This document shows positions 53,235 to 62,012 of a stretch of DNA of 64,000 nt, in pieces. Made by a program: the position numbers and the translations under genes. The stretch's first letter is position 1. Every line of letters starts with the position of its first letter. Source of the DNA: Mangrovivirga halotolerans (lineage in GTDB: Bacteria; Bacteroidota; Bacteroidia; Cytophagales; Cyclobacteriaceae); NCBI RefSeq assembly GCF_026241165.1, contig NZ_JAPFQN010000012.1, positions 62,001-126,000 on the forward strand. Reading direction: 5' to 3'. Below the pieces are notes generated by a model. The model was not told the DNA's origin and made no database searches. It saw only the letters and a list, made by a program, of their open reading frames with translations.

Positions 53235-54818
53235 TTATGAATTAGTATATTTTTTTGCTAGATTTTCAGCAACAGTGCTCAAAGTAGAAGTGATGTCATC
53301 ATCAAGCTTCCCTTTCTTAAGACCTTCAAGAACCTCGCTGTGCTGAGCTCTTAACAGATCAAGGAACTCATACTCAAACTCTTTCACTTTATCCAAAGGT
53401 ACTTTATCTAATTTACCTTTAGTTGAAGCGTAAATGATAGCCACTTGCTCTTCTACTGGTTGAGGAGAATACTGAGGCTGTTTAAGAATTTCCTGGTTTC
53501 TTCTACCTCTTTCAATTGTAAGTTTAGTAGCGGCATCAAGATCAGAACCGAATTTAGCAAACGCTTCAAGTTCACGGAACTGAGCCTGGTCTAATTTAAG
53601 TGTACCAGCTACTTTCTTCATAGATTTGATCTGAGCAGAACCTCCAACTCGAGATACCGAGATACCTACGTTAATTGCAGGACGGATACCAGACAAGAAC
53701 AAGTTAGTTTCCAGGAATATCTGACCGTCAGTAATTGAAATTACGTTAGTCGGAATATAAGCAGAAACGTCACCAGCTTGAGTTTCAATGATTGGAAGTG
53801 CTGTTAATGAACCACCACCTTTTACTTTTCCTTCTAGTGAAGGAGGAAGGTCGTTCATGTTAGAAGCGATCTCATCATTGTCAATCACTTTCGCAGCTCT
53901 CTCTAATAAACGAGAGTGAAGGTAGAATACGTCTCCAGGATATGCCTCACGTCCCGGAGGTCTTCTAAGAAGAAGAGACACCTCACGATAAGCAACTGCC
54001 TGCTTAGAAAGGTCATCAAATACAACCAATGCAGGACGTCCAGTATCTCTGAAATACTCACCAATTGCAGCAGCAGTAAATGGAGCATAGAATTGCTCTG
54101 GAGCTGAATTTGAAGCAGCAGCAGAAACAACTACTGTATAATCCATTGCCCCTGCTTTTTCTAATGCAGCAACAACCTGTGCTACTGTAGAAGCTTTCTG
54201 TCCAACCGCACAATAGATACAGTAAACAGGCTCACCTCTTTCGTAAAATTCTTTTTGATTTATAATTGTATCGATCGCAACAGCTGTTTTACCAGTCTGA
54301 CGGTCTCCAATGATTAACTCACGCTGACCACGACCGATCGGAATCATTGCATCGATAGACTTAATACCTGTCTGAAGTGGTTCGTTCACTGGCTGACGAT
54401 AGATAACACCAGGAGCTTTTCTCTCCAATGGCATTTCGAAAGTTTCCCCTTCGATAGCACCTTTACCGTCAATTGGTTCACCAAGCATGTTTACAACTCG
54501 TCCCAACATACCTTCACCTACTTTAATAGATGAAATTTTACCAGTACGTTTTACAGAATCGCCCTCTTTAATACCTTCAGAATCTCCTAGGATTACAGCT
54601 CCGACATTGTCCTCTTCAAGGTTCAATACCAATGCTCTGGTTCCATTGTCGAATTCCAATAATTCTCCGGATTGTGCTTTAGTCAAACCGTATATACGGG
54701 CAACACCGTCACCAATTGTTAATACAGTACCTACTTCTTGTAGTTCGGCTTCAGATCTTACTCCTGAGAGCTCTTCCCTCAGTATTGCTGAAACTTCATC
54801 AGGTCTTACGTCCGCCAT
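53235..54818 (-). CDS. atpA: ATP synthase F1 alpha subunit
   Basis: This 527-residue subunit carries the non-catalytic nucleotide site. Walker A is [14 protein letters not shown], with [15 protein letters not shown] for the Walker B region and [19 protein letters not shown] as the conserved stretch. It is standard in length. It lies between atpH (38 bases upstream) and atpG (54 bases downstream), on the inner face of the membrane. Confidence 0.98.
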   Translation of the reverse strand: MADVRPDEVSAILREELSGVRSEAELQEVGTVLTIGDGVARIYGLTKAQSGELLEFDNGTRALVLNLEEDNVGAVILGDSEGIKEGDSVKRTGKISSIKVGEGMLGRVVNMLGEPIDGKGAIEGETFEMPLERKAPGVIYRQPVNEPLQTGIKSIDAMIPIGRGQRELIIGDRQTGKTAVAIDTIINQKEFYERGEPVYCIYCAVGQKASTVAQVVAALEKAGAMDYTVVVSAAASNSAPEQFYAPFTAAAIGEYFRDTGRPALVVFDDLSKQAVAYREVSLLLRRPPGREAYPGDVFYLHSRLLERAAKVIDNDEIASNMNDLPPSLEGKVKGGGSLTALPIIETQAGDVSAYIPTNVISITDGQIFLETNLFLSGIRPAINVGISVSRVGGSAQIKSMKKVAGTLKLDQAQFRELEAFAKFGSDLDAATKLTIERGRRNQEILKQPQYSPQPVEEQVAIIYASTKGKLDKVPLDKVKEFEYEFLDLLRAQHSEVLEGLKKGKLDDDITSTLSTVAENLAKKYTNS

Positions 54819-54856
54819 TTTCTTTTAATTAAAGTTTATAATTAAGGCTATTGCCT

Positions 54857-55393
54857 TTATTTCGTTATTGCTTGTTTTATTCTATTTAATTTACCCTTAA
54901 CTGATTGATCCAGTCTTTTGTCACCGATGGTAAGGATAAAACCACCAATTAATGAAGGATCAATGCTTGTAGAAATGTTTGGGGCTTTATCCGTATACTT
55001 TTTCGATAATGCTTCAAACTCTTTCATCATTGATTCATCAATATCGACAGCAGAAACTACAGAAACCTCAACAATTCCTTTTAGTTGGTTATACAGGTTG
55101 TTGAATTGCTCAGGTATTATGATAAGGTATTCTTCTCTGTCCTTTCGAGACAATAATTCGAAAAACCTCAAAGTCAGGTCAGAAACCTTTCCTTTGAAGA
55201 TCTTATCCATCACCTTCTCTTTTTTATTTTCTGTAATAATCGGATTCTTCAGGAACAAAGAAAACTCATGATTCTTTTTACACAAATCACCGAGCATATC
55301 CATGTCTTTCTTCACCTCTTCAAGCTGGCCTTTGTCTTTTGCCAACTCAAGTAGTGATTTTGCATATATTGATGCAACCCGAATTTCTGACAT
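54857..55393 (-). CDS. atpH: ATP synthase delta subunit
   Basis: This 178-residue subunit of the peripheral stalk has the usual N-terminal helical bundle (RVASIYAKSLLELAKDKGQL) and a C-terminal GGFILTIGDKRLDQSVKGKL, which closes the family. It connects the b subunits to the top of alpha3-beta3. It follows atpF by 8 bases. Confidence 0.94.
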   Translation of the reverse strand: MSEIRVASIYAKSLLELAKDKGQLEEVKKDMDMLGDLCKKNHEFSLFLKNPIITENKKEKVMDKIFKGKVSDLTLRFFELLSRKDREEYLIIIPEQFNNLYNQLKGIVEVSVVSAVDIDESMMKEFEALSKKYTDKAPNISTSIDPSLIGGFILTIGDKRLDQSVKGKLNRIKQAITK

Positions 55394-55401
55394 AATTTGT
55401 A

Positions 55402-55896
55402 TTAATTAAGATTGATATCCTTTACGTACTGGTCAACTAGTGCTTTCTGCTTGCTATCATCAGAAAGCTGGTTTTTGATAACCTTTTCTGCGATTTCTAA
55501 AGAAAGTTCAGCTACTTGATTTTTTACTTCTTTCAATGCAGCTTTCTTCTCTGATTCGATCGAAGCCTTTGCATCAGCTATCATTTTCTCTGCAGTCTTT
55601 GACGCATCTTCTTTAGCTTCTTCAATCATCTTATTAGAAGCTTCTTTCGCATCTTTAAGGATCTTATCTCTTTCAAGACGAGCCTCATCTAATAATTTAT
55701 CATTTTCAGCTTTGAGTTTAGCCATATCTTCTTTGGCTTTCTCTGCAGCTTCTAATGCCTCATCGATTGAGTTTTCTCTTATTTTTAGCGCATTTAAAAT
55801 CGGGCTCCATGCAAATTTGCCTAATAAGATTAATAGGATAATGAAGCCTAATGCTTGCCAGAATATCAGTCCGACGCCCGGTAATAATAAATCCAT
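55402..55896 (-). CDS. atpF: ATP synthase F0 b subunit
   Basis: This 164-residue subunit has one N-terminal membrane helix (GLIFWQALGFIILLILLGKFAW) and a long charged coiled coil rich in Ala, Lys and Glu. It forms the stator stalk. A hairpin with a T-rich tail separates it from atpE upstream, while it is 8 bases from atpH downstream. Confidence 0.95.
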   Translation of the reverse strand: MDLLLPGVGLIFWQALGFIILLILLGKFAWSPILNALKIRENSIDEALEAAEKAKEDMAKLKAENDKLLDEARLERDKILKDAKEASNKMIEEAKEDASKTAEKMIADAKASIESEKKAALKEVKNQVAELSLEIAEKVIKNQLSDDSKQKALVDQYVKDINLN

Positions 55897-55935
55897 TTCT
55901 TTTTCCGCTTAAGGGTTACTTATAACAATAAAAGG

Positions 55936-55958
55936 AGGTTGCGGCAAACCCGCAACCT
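55936..55958 (-). terminator. attenuating hairpin between atpE and atpF
   Basis: A 9-bp perfect stem (AGGTTGCGG against CCGCAACCT) with a 5-base loop lies 9 bases after the atpE stop on the minus strand and is followed by CCTTTTATTG. It has the shape of a partial terminator and would lower transcript past atpE. Confidence 0.65.
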
Positions 55959-55967
55959 TTAATTCTT

Positions 55968-56207
55968 TTAAGCAGTAGCGATGATAAAACATACAACTAC
56001 ACCGAAAAGAGATACTACCTCGATTAGTGCTGCAATGATAAGCATAGCAGTCTGAACTCTACCAGCAGCTTCTGGCTGACGAGCCATAGCTTCCATAGCA
56101 GAACTACCAATTTTACCGATACCGACACCAGCGCCAACCGCAACTAGTCCAGCACCTAAAGCTGCACCTAATAAACCAAGGTTCTCCGCTAAAATTTGTA
56201 ACAACAT
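55968..56207 (-). CDS. atpE: ATP synthase F0 c subunit
   Basis: This 79-residue two-helix ring subunit has the ARQPEAAGR loop and the ion-carrying Glu in IIAALIEVVSLF. The residues that mark sodium binding (Gln in helix 1 and Ser-Thr after the Glu) are replaced by Ile and Val-Val, so it should bind protons. Many copies form the c ring, and a hairpin directly after the gene may favour its extra expression. Confidence 0.96.
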   Translation of the reverse strand: MLLQILAENLGLLGAALGAGLVAVGAGVGIGKIGSSAMEAMARQPEAAGRVQTAMLIIAALIEVVSLFGVVVCFIIATA

Positions 56208-56247
56208 GATGTTAAGCGTTTATTGTTAAAACTAATTAAAATACAAA

Positions 56248-57294
56248 TTAATGATCATCGTGCTCTTCAACCGCCATACCAATGTACATTGAAGAAAACA
56301 ATGTAAATACATATGCCTGGATAGTTGCAACTAATAGCTCGATCAGATTAATGAAGATCGTAAGAATAGTTGCACCGATACCAACTGCTGCACTTTGAAA
56401 TATAAATGTCAAACCGATAATACTTAAGATCACAATGTGACCAGCGGTGATCGCCACAAAAAGACGTATCATCAACGATATCGGCTTGGTGAAAATTCCT
56501 AAGAATTCAACCACGATGATAACTGTATATCGTATCGGGTAAGGAACTCCCGGAGTATTAAATATGTGATTCCAGTAATGCTTATTACCGCTGAAGTTTG
56601 TTAAAAGGAAAGTTCCCACTGCTAATGTCATTGTAACAGCAATGTTACCAGTAAGGTTTGCAGCACCAGGCAACAATCCTAACAGGTTACCAAACCAGAT
56701 AAAGAAAAACAAGGTAAGCATATACGGAAGATACTTCTCGTATTTTTTCTCGCCGATACCTTTTTTCACGATCTCATCTCTGATGAAAATAATGATCGGC
56801 TCGAATAATGACTGTATACCTTTAGGAGATTTTCCCGGCCTCTTTTTATACCCTCTGGCTACTGATATAAATACAATCAGCATTACCGCCATAGTTAAAA
56901 ACAAGAAGGCTACGTTTTTTGTAATTGAAAAATCCCAGACTTTTACTTCACTGTCAACTCGGTGAATCTTACCATGGTCAATTTCATAACCATTATAAGG
57001 TACAAGTTCGTGATCTTCATTGTAAAAGTTTGATGATGAGAAAACCTCTAATCCCCTGTCATCTGAATAAAGGATCACAGGTAAATAAAGTGTACCATAA
57101 TGACCATCCCAAAAATGCCAGATATAATCATCCTGGATATGGTGCATGATCAAGGTTCCCGGATTAAAACTCTCTCCCTCTCCTGATGCCTGCTCAGAAG
57201 CAGTCACTTTAAGCGGTGAGATAAACATCATTGAAATAACGATCGATAATGCTATCGATTTCAGGATCAAAAGGAGGCTTTTTTTACGTTGCAT
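56248..57294 (-). CDS. atpB: ATP synthase F0 a subunit
   Basis: This 348-residue subunit has an N-terminal signal-like helix and a periplasmic extension of about 110 residues, then the conserved membrane core. The essential Arg is in SLMIRLFVAITAGH; the usual Asn after RLF(G/A) is Ala here. The C-terminal helices contain LLVATIQAYVFTLFSSMYI. It forms the two proton half-channels against the c ring. The extension, with the hydrophilic segment FNPGTLIMHHIQDDYIWHFW, is typical of Bacteroidota. A -7 box lies at 57330-57337. Confidence 0.93.
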   Translation of the reverse strand: MQRKKSLLLILKSIALSIVISMMFISPLKVTASEQASGEGESFNPGTLIMHHIQDDYIWHFWDGHYGTLYLPVILYSDDRGLEVFSSSNFYNEDHELVPYNGYEIDHGKIHRVDSEVKVWDFSITKNVAFLFLTMAVMLIVFISVARGYKKRPGKSPKGIQSLFEPIIIFIRDEIVKKGIGEKKYEKYLPYMLTLFFFIWFGNLLGLLPGAANLTGNIAVTMTLAVGTFLLTNFSGNKHYWNHIFNTPGVPYPIRYTVIIVVEFLGIFTKPISLMIRLFVAITAGHIVILSIIGLTFIFQSAAVGIGATILTIFINLIELLVATIQAYVFTLFSSMYIGMAVEEHDDH

Positions 57295-57329
57295 CTATCG
57301 TTTTAGTTCAAGGACTCTAAATTTGACTG

Positions 57330-57337
57330 CAAAGGTA
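57330..57337 (-). promoter_or_regulatory. candidate -7 box before atpB
   Basis: TACCTTTG on the minus strand matches TAnnTTTG, 35 bases before the atpB ATG in the 101-base gap after the atpI-like gene. No -33 TTTG at 19 bases, so it may be an internal operon promoter at best. Confidence 0.4.
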
Positions 57338-57395
57338 GATATTATCGAATCAATAAAAAATAATTGATTAGTTTTTTGTTGACTTTTTTTGTCAT

Positions 57396-57758
57396 TTATT
57401 TATTTAAAACCTTAATAAGGCTACCAACCTCATACATAGTATATAATAGGTATAATACTGCCAGGTATATCATTTTGTTTGTGAAATGGGTCGGATCCAG
57501 AAATTTTATCACCAACATGAGCAAAATGGTAAAAATTAATTTTACAACAGCTCCGCCAATAAAAATAATCCCAACCTGCTTATCATCGCCAACTTTTACC
57601 ACAAATGAATGAATAAAAAAGGTGATGAGTGCAAAGAAAAACACCAAATAGCTTTGGCGCAGATCTAGTCCTGATTGTGGATAAATATTATCGATTAGGA
57701 ACAACCCAACTACACATAGCAGTGACAATCCGCCAAGACCGAATAGATATTTCTGCAT
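57396..57758 (-). CDS. AtpI-like membrane protein of the ATP synthase operon
   Basis: This protein of about 120 residues has four membrane helices (for example KYLFGLGGLSLLCVVGLFLI and YLVFFFALITFFIHSFVV) in the place of atpI, between atpZ and atpB. Resemblance to AtpI is one of size and position. The ATG at 57758 is preferred to an upstream start that would overlap atpZ by 79 bases. AtpI helps build the c ring in other bacteria; that role is inferred here. Confidence 0.7.
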   Translation of the reverse strand: MQKYLFGLGGLSLLCVVGLFLIDNIYPQSGLDLRQSYLVFFFALITFFIHSFVVKVGDDKQVGIIFIGGAVVKLIFTILLMLVIKFLDPTHFTNKMIYLAVLYLLYTMYEVGSLIKVLNK

Positions 57759-57766
57759 GTTACAAT

Positions 57767-58024
57767 TTAATTGTTTTTGATCTGAGAATATAGTTGATAC
57801 AATACTCCAATAGTCCCCAGCATAGCTCCGGCCAGGGTCAGCCATGGAGTCTCAAGCTCAAGTTTTTTATCGGCCCAATAACCAGCAGCTGTAAGCAAAC
57901 CAATTGTCACAGCCATTTGAATGGCTAACTGGCTATACTTTAAATATGAATTATCCTGCTGTTGGGGCTTTTTGTTTTCCTGAGACTGCTCCGTTTTGTT
58001 TGTTTGTTGATGAGGTTTCTCCAA
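57767..58024 (-). CDS. atpZ: AtpZ/F0F1 gene-1 subunit
   Basis: This 85-residue protein has a Gln/Lys-rich hydrophilic start and two membrane helices (SQLAIQMAVTIGLLTAAGYW and AGAMLGTIGVLYQLY) characteristic of AtpZ, the product of the first gene of many atp operons. The start is TTG; no ATG occurs before the first helix. It begins 74 bases inside the end of the bactofilin gene, in another frame. AtpI/AtpZ proteins have been linked to Mg/Ca uptake and ring assembly. Confidence 0.78.
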   Translation of the reverse strand: MEKPHQQTNKTEQSQENKKPQQQDNSYLKYSQLAIQMAVTIGLLTAAGYWADKKLELETPWLTLAGAMLGTIGVLYQLYSQIKNN

Positions 58025-58394
58025 TCTTTATTTCTCCCATTGATACGCCCATTTTACAACCACCGTTGAATTTGGCGCCTGATTCTACAACCAATTTGTT
58101 GGTTATGATATCACCATGAATAACTGCCGACGGCTTGAGGATCAAAACTTCGTTTACTTCGATCGTTCCTTTTACTTCACCAGCAACTTCTGCATTTTGC
58201 GCAGTAATATTACCATCAACCAAAGATGATTGACCAACAGCGATCTTAGATTTTGTCTTGATATTTCCTATAACTTTTCCTTCTATACCAAGATTACCAT
58301 AGGTTTCAAGATCTCCTCTTAAAGTTGTTCCCTTACCAATGATGTTATGCGCTGTTGTTGCTTTATCAGAACTCTTTTCGTCTTTTCTTAACAT
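57951..58394 (-). CDS. bactofilin family protein
   Basis: This 147-residue protein has a bactofilin (DUF583) core of short beta turns (GTTLRGDLETYGNLGIEGKV, then VDGNITAQNAEVAGEVKG and GDIITNKLVVESGAKFNG) and a flexible polar tail. It polymerises without nucleotide under the membrane and positions cell-wall enzymes. The gene directly upstream, 12 bases away, encodes an M23 peptidase, the same pairing seen in curved or stalked bacteria. Its 3' end overlaps atpZ by 74 bases. Confidence 0.92.
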   Translation of the reverse strand: MLRKDEKSSDKATTAHNIIGKGTTLRGDLETYGNLGIEGKVIGNIKTKSKIAVGQSSLVDGNITAQNAEVAGEVKGTIEVNEVLILKPSAVIHGDIITNKLVVESGAKFNGGCKMGVSMGEIKIGETSSTNKQNGAVSGKQKAPTAG

Positions 58395-58406
58395 TATACA
58401 CTATGC

Positions 58407-59285
58407 TTAAAATGATACAAATTCTTCCGGATTGACGCTATTGCCGTTATACCATAACTCAAAATGAAGATGCGGACCATCGGTCAGCTCACCGGAATTC
58501 CCTACCAGAGCAATAACGTCACCACCCCTGATAAAATTTCCTGTTTCCTTTAATAAAGCTGAATTATGTTTATAAACAGATATCAAATTACCTACATGCT
58601 GCACAGCTATCGTATATCCTCCGTCCTGTGACCAGTCTGAAAATATTACTGTTCCGTCAGCAACGCATTTAACTGGATCGTTACTTACAGCTACGACATC
58701 TATGCCATAATGGTTTTGAAGCGGATTATATTTTGATGACACCAGGCCTTTCAATGGAGGAAAAAAAACGATCTCCTGAAGTTCATTAGCTTCAGCTCCT
58801 TCCACCATGGATGTCATGATCGCATTATTTACTGTAGAAAATTGTTTGCGGAATGCACTATCTATTGATGCCATCTCTTTTTCATCAAGCTCTTTAGCAG
58901 GAGACTGTTCTCCTTCGGCTATTTTTTGTTCGGAAAGATCATCTGAAAAATCTATTGTATCCCCCGCCAAAAGTTTTTGAAAACGAGAAATTAAAAGATC
59001 TTTCTTTTTCATCTCAGTTTCAATGCTATCGAGCTTTAAATTAAACTCGACCATTTGTCTTCTCGTTTGCTGCTGGGCATGTCGAGGATCAAACCATTGC
59101 GACAAAACAGTCGTAACAAGAAAAAAAGCTAATGCAACGAGAACTATTAAAAGCCCTGACGCTATAACAATTAACTTAGCATAATTGAAACTTACTGTCG
59201 TCTTCTCAGCGAAGTTTTCTTCGTTTCGTATAATTAAAAGATACCTGTTTGTCAGCCAGTTAGATAGTGTCTTTCTGCTTTTCAA
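58407..59285 (-). CDS. M23 family murein endopeptidase
   Basis: This 292-residue protein has one membrane helix (IVIASGLLIVLVALAFFLV), a coiled-coil linker and a C-terminal M23 LytM domain with metal ligands in HYGIDVVAVS (His and Asp) and DGPHLHFELW. It cuts peptide cross-links of peptidoglycan in the periplasm. Paired with the bactofilin, it probably controls cell shape. The start is TTG, preceded four codons upstream by an in-frame TAA. TAATTTTG on the minus strand at 59309-59316 may be its -7 box. Confidence 0.9.
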   Translation of the reverse strand: MKSRKTLSNWLTNRYLLIIRNEENFAEKTTVSFNYAKLIVIASGLLIVLVALAFFLVTTVLSQWFDPRHAQQQTRRQMVEFNLKLDSIETEMKKKDLLISRFQKLLAGDTIDFSDDLSEQKIAEGEQSPAKELDEKEMASIDSAFRKQFSTVNNAIMTSMVEGAEANELQEIVFFPPLKGLVSSKYNPLQNHYGIDVVAVSNDPVKCVADGTVIFSDWSQDGGYTIAVQHVGNLISVYKHNSALLKETGNFIRGGDVIALVGNSGELTDGPHLHFELWYNGNSVNPEEFVSF

Positions 59286-59308
59286 TGCGTTAAATTTTTA
59301 ATGCCCTG

Positions 59309-59316
59309 CAAAATTA
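59309..59316 (-). promoter_or_regulatory. candidate -7 box before the M23/bactofilin/atp unit
   Basis: TAATTTTG on the minus strand matches TAnnTTTG, 24 bases before the M23 start. A -33 TTTG is not seen at 19 bases. Confidence 0.35.
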
Positions 59317-59405
59317 TATATTTATTTGCGAAAAAAGGCTTGATTAATGTATAATTACGCCTTCTTTTCTTACGTTTACTACATAAATCGATTTATCTGC
59401 AGCAA

Positions 59406-62012
59406 ATGCAATTTATTAAAAACTTACTATTTTTATTTTTATTGCTTACTTCTGTTTCGTGTGCTGTCAACAAAAGTAACCCTGTTAGCATGGTATGGCA
59501 CGATACGAATGCCAAATATAATGCCTATTGGTTAGCACGCGAAAACCTGAAAGCTATTGAAGAAGATCGTCGTGCACAATACGAAGACAACTTCGAAAAA
59601 ATTCTCTATATATATCCTCCACTCGATACTGCACAAACTAATGCATACGATGATCAACTTGAGGATGTAATCAAAAAAGCGTCAATGTCTATTCAAAGAC
59701 ATGAAGGCTCCAATTGGAATGACAATGCCTATGTAGCTGTTGGTGATGCCCGTTATTATCGAGGTGAACTGGAAGAGGCAGTAAATACCTATAAATATGT
59801 TAATGTTAAAGGAGAAGATGATAACACTAGACACGAAGCTTTAATCGGGCTTATCTATACATTTATTTTCAGAGGAGAAAGAAATAATATCATTTCGGTA
59901 ATCGATTATCTCGGTAAAGAAGATCTGAATAAAAACAATCAAAAAGAATTCTTCCTCGCAAAAGCATATTTTTATCAGTTAGAAAATGACTGGGAAAAAG
60001 TTATACAAAATCTTGAAGCTGCTGTAGAACTTGAAAGCAATCACAAAAAAAGAGCACGATATTATTTTATCCTTGGACAGGTTTACCAGGATCTTGGCTT
60101 TGATGCCCTTGCCTATGAAAATTATAATCAATGTGTAAAGAACAACCCAAATTATGAATTGTTCTTTTACTCGAGGTTAAATATGGCCCAAGTGTATGAC
60201 CTGGCTAAAGAGTCTGACACAAAAAAAATCAAAAAGTATTTTGAGAAACTGCTTAAGGACAGAAAGAACAAAGAATATAAAGATAAAATCTATCATGAAA
60301 TGGGTGCCTTCGCCTATAAGCTAGACGAAGAAGGCCAGGCAATAGAATATTTTAAAAAGTCTGTGAGGCAGGAAGGGGCAAGACCCGTTATTAAAGCTGC
60401 TTCATTTCGAAGATTAGCAGAAATATATTATAACGACAGAAGGAACTATCGGCTGGCCAAAAATTACTATGACAGTACCGTTCAGTTCTACCCACAGGAT
60501 GAACCGGATTATGAAGAATTAAAAAAGAGACAGCAAATTCTAGAGACTTTTGTCGGACATTTAGAAACTGTGGAAGCAAATGATTCTTTGCTGAACCTTG
60601 CATCTATGGATAGTTTATCTGTAAATAAAATTATTGAAGAACAGATAGAGATAAGAAGGCAGGAGATCGAAGAAGAGGAAGAAAGAAAGAAGGAAGAAGA
60701 AAAGAGAAGGGAACAAGCATTAGCCAATGCAGGCAAAAATACTTTCAACAGTTTTGATAACGATCAGGAAAGGGCTTCCCCGGGATGGTATTTTGACGAG
60801 CCTTCAGCCATAGCCAGAGGTATTAACGAATTTGAAGCAATATGGGGAGACAGAGAGCTGGAAGATAACTGGCGGCGCTCTAATAAGATCAGGCTCGCTG
60901 GTGATTCGCCTGTACCTACTGTAGATGATGTTGATGATGTTGCGAATGTCAGGGAAGCAGATGTTCTGGAGGAATCACCATTTGAAAATGATCCGCTATT
61001 GCAACCTGAAACATATTGGGCTAATATTCCTTCTACCGAAGAAGAAAAACAGGTTTTGGTTAAAGAAGTTGAAAACTCTTTATTCCAGGTTGGGAAAATC
61101 TATCATTTCGATCTGAAAGAAGATGAGTATTCTTTTGAAACCCTTAATGAATTTATTTCTCGTTTTTCTGATGCTGAAACTATTCCTGAAGCCCTTTTCT
61201 TACTAAAAGTAATCGCAGAAGCTTTAGGCGAAGACCCTTCAAAATATGAACAAATGCTCTTAAACCAGCATCCTAATAGCCTGTATGCTAAAATCCTGGA
61301 AAATCCTGATTATCTCAAAGAAAGCGAACAAGCTGCCAGAGAGTTAAGAGCCATTTATAAAAATGCGTATTCTCTGTATGAAAATGGAGAATATAAAAAA
61401 GCAGATTCTTTAATAATGGCCAGCATCAGAAGTATTCAGTCTAATGAATTTACAGATAATGCTATCTTTTTACAGGTATTAATAAAAGGGAAAACTGAGC
61501 CTTTAGCTTCCTATCAATTCAGCCTTCAAAGTTTTATTAAGAATTATCCGGATAGCGACCTGATTCCTTTTGCTGAAAAGCTTCTTGAACAAGCCAGGAA
61601 AGAACAAAAAAAATATGAAAATCTGTCTGAGGTCAGATATGAAATGAATCGGTCTGAAGAACATTACTGGGTCATGGCTGTCCCTACAGGTGGTGATTAT
61701 ATTAATGAGACCAGCAAGGCCGTAAAAGACGAATTAGAAAAGCTAAATAACGCAAACTTAGACTATAACTTACTTAGCTTAAATGATGATTTTGCACTCG
61801 TTATGATCCAGAACATCCCTGATTATGAGGGTGCAATGACAATTTTTAACAATTTTTTGCCAATAGTTGAGGAAGACCTTGCATATGGCAACTCAGAATT
61901 TTTTAATTTCGTAATTTCAAAGAGTAACTTTGACACTTTTTACAAGCGCAAAGACTTGACCGGCTATAACAGTTATTTTAAAAAACAATACTTGAATTCG
62001 AATGAACAGTAA
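59406..62012 (+). CDS. sprE: SprE/PorW TPR lipoprotein of the type IX secretion system
   Basis: This 868-residue lipoprotein has lipobox Cys19 (LLTSVSC) and many TPR repeats (for example NAYVAVGDARYYRGELEEAV and YYFILGQVYQDLGFDALAYE). A Glu/Arg-rich coiled stretch lies near residue 420, and more repeats follow to the C-terminus. The start (SMVWHDTNAKYNAYWLARENL) and length match SprE/PorW, which is needed for gliding and for joining the PorLM motor with the outer parts. Its last 11 bases overlap the PBP gene. It is the firmest type IX component here. Confidence 0.88.
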   Translation: MQFIKNLLFLFLLLTSVSCAVNKSNPVSMVWHDTNAKYNAYWLARENLKAIEEDRRAQYEDNFEKILYIYPPLDTAQTNAYDDQLEDVIKKASMSIQRHEGSNWNDNAYVAVGDARYYRGELEEAVNTYKYVNVKGEDDNTRHEALIGLIYTFIFRGERNNIISVIDYLGKEDLNKNNQKEFFLAKAYFYQLENDWEKVIQNLEAAVELESNHKKRARYYFILGQVYQDLGFDALAYENYNQCVKNNPNYELFFYSRLNMAQVYDLAKESDTKKIKKYFEKLLKDRKNKEYKDKIYHEMGAFAYKLDEEGQAIEYFKKSVRQEGARPVIKAASFRRLAEIYYNDRRNYRLAKNYYDSTVQFYPQDEPDYEELKKRQQILETFVGHLETVEANDSLLNLASMDSLSVNKIIEEQIEIRRQEIEEEEERKKEEEKRREQALANAGKNTFNSFDNDQERASPGWYFDEPSAIARGINEFEAIWGDRELEDNWRRSNKIRLAGDSPVPTVDDVDDVANVREADVLEESPFENDPLLQPETYWANIPSTEEEKQVLVKEVENSLFQVGKIYHFDLKEDEYSFETLNEFISRFSDAETIPEALFLLKVIAEALGEDPSKYEQMLLNQHPNSLYAKILENPDYLKESEQAARELRAIYKNAYSLYENGEYKKADSLIMASIRSIQSNEFTDNAIFLQVLIKGKTEPLASYQFSLQSFIKNYPDSDLIPFAEKLLEQARKEQKKYENLSEVRYEMNRSEEHYWVMAVPTGGDYINETSKAVKDELEKLNNANLDYNLLSLNDDFALVMIQNIPDYEGAMTIFNNFLPIVEEDLAYGNSEFFNFVISKSNFDTFYKRKDLTGYNSYFKKQYLNSNEQ

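Noticed and set aside
57396-57845. Long form of the AtpI-like protein (149 residues)
   Set aside because: The extra N-terminus overlaps atpZ by 79 bases and carries no hydrophobic or conserved sequence; the ATG at 57758 starts the first helix cleanly.
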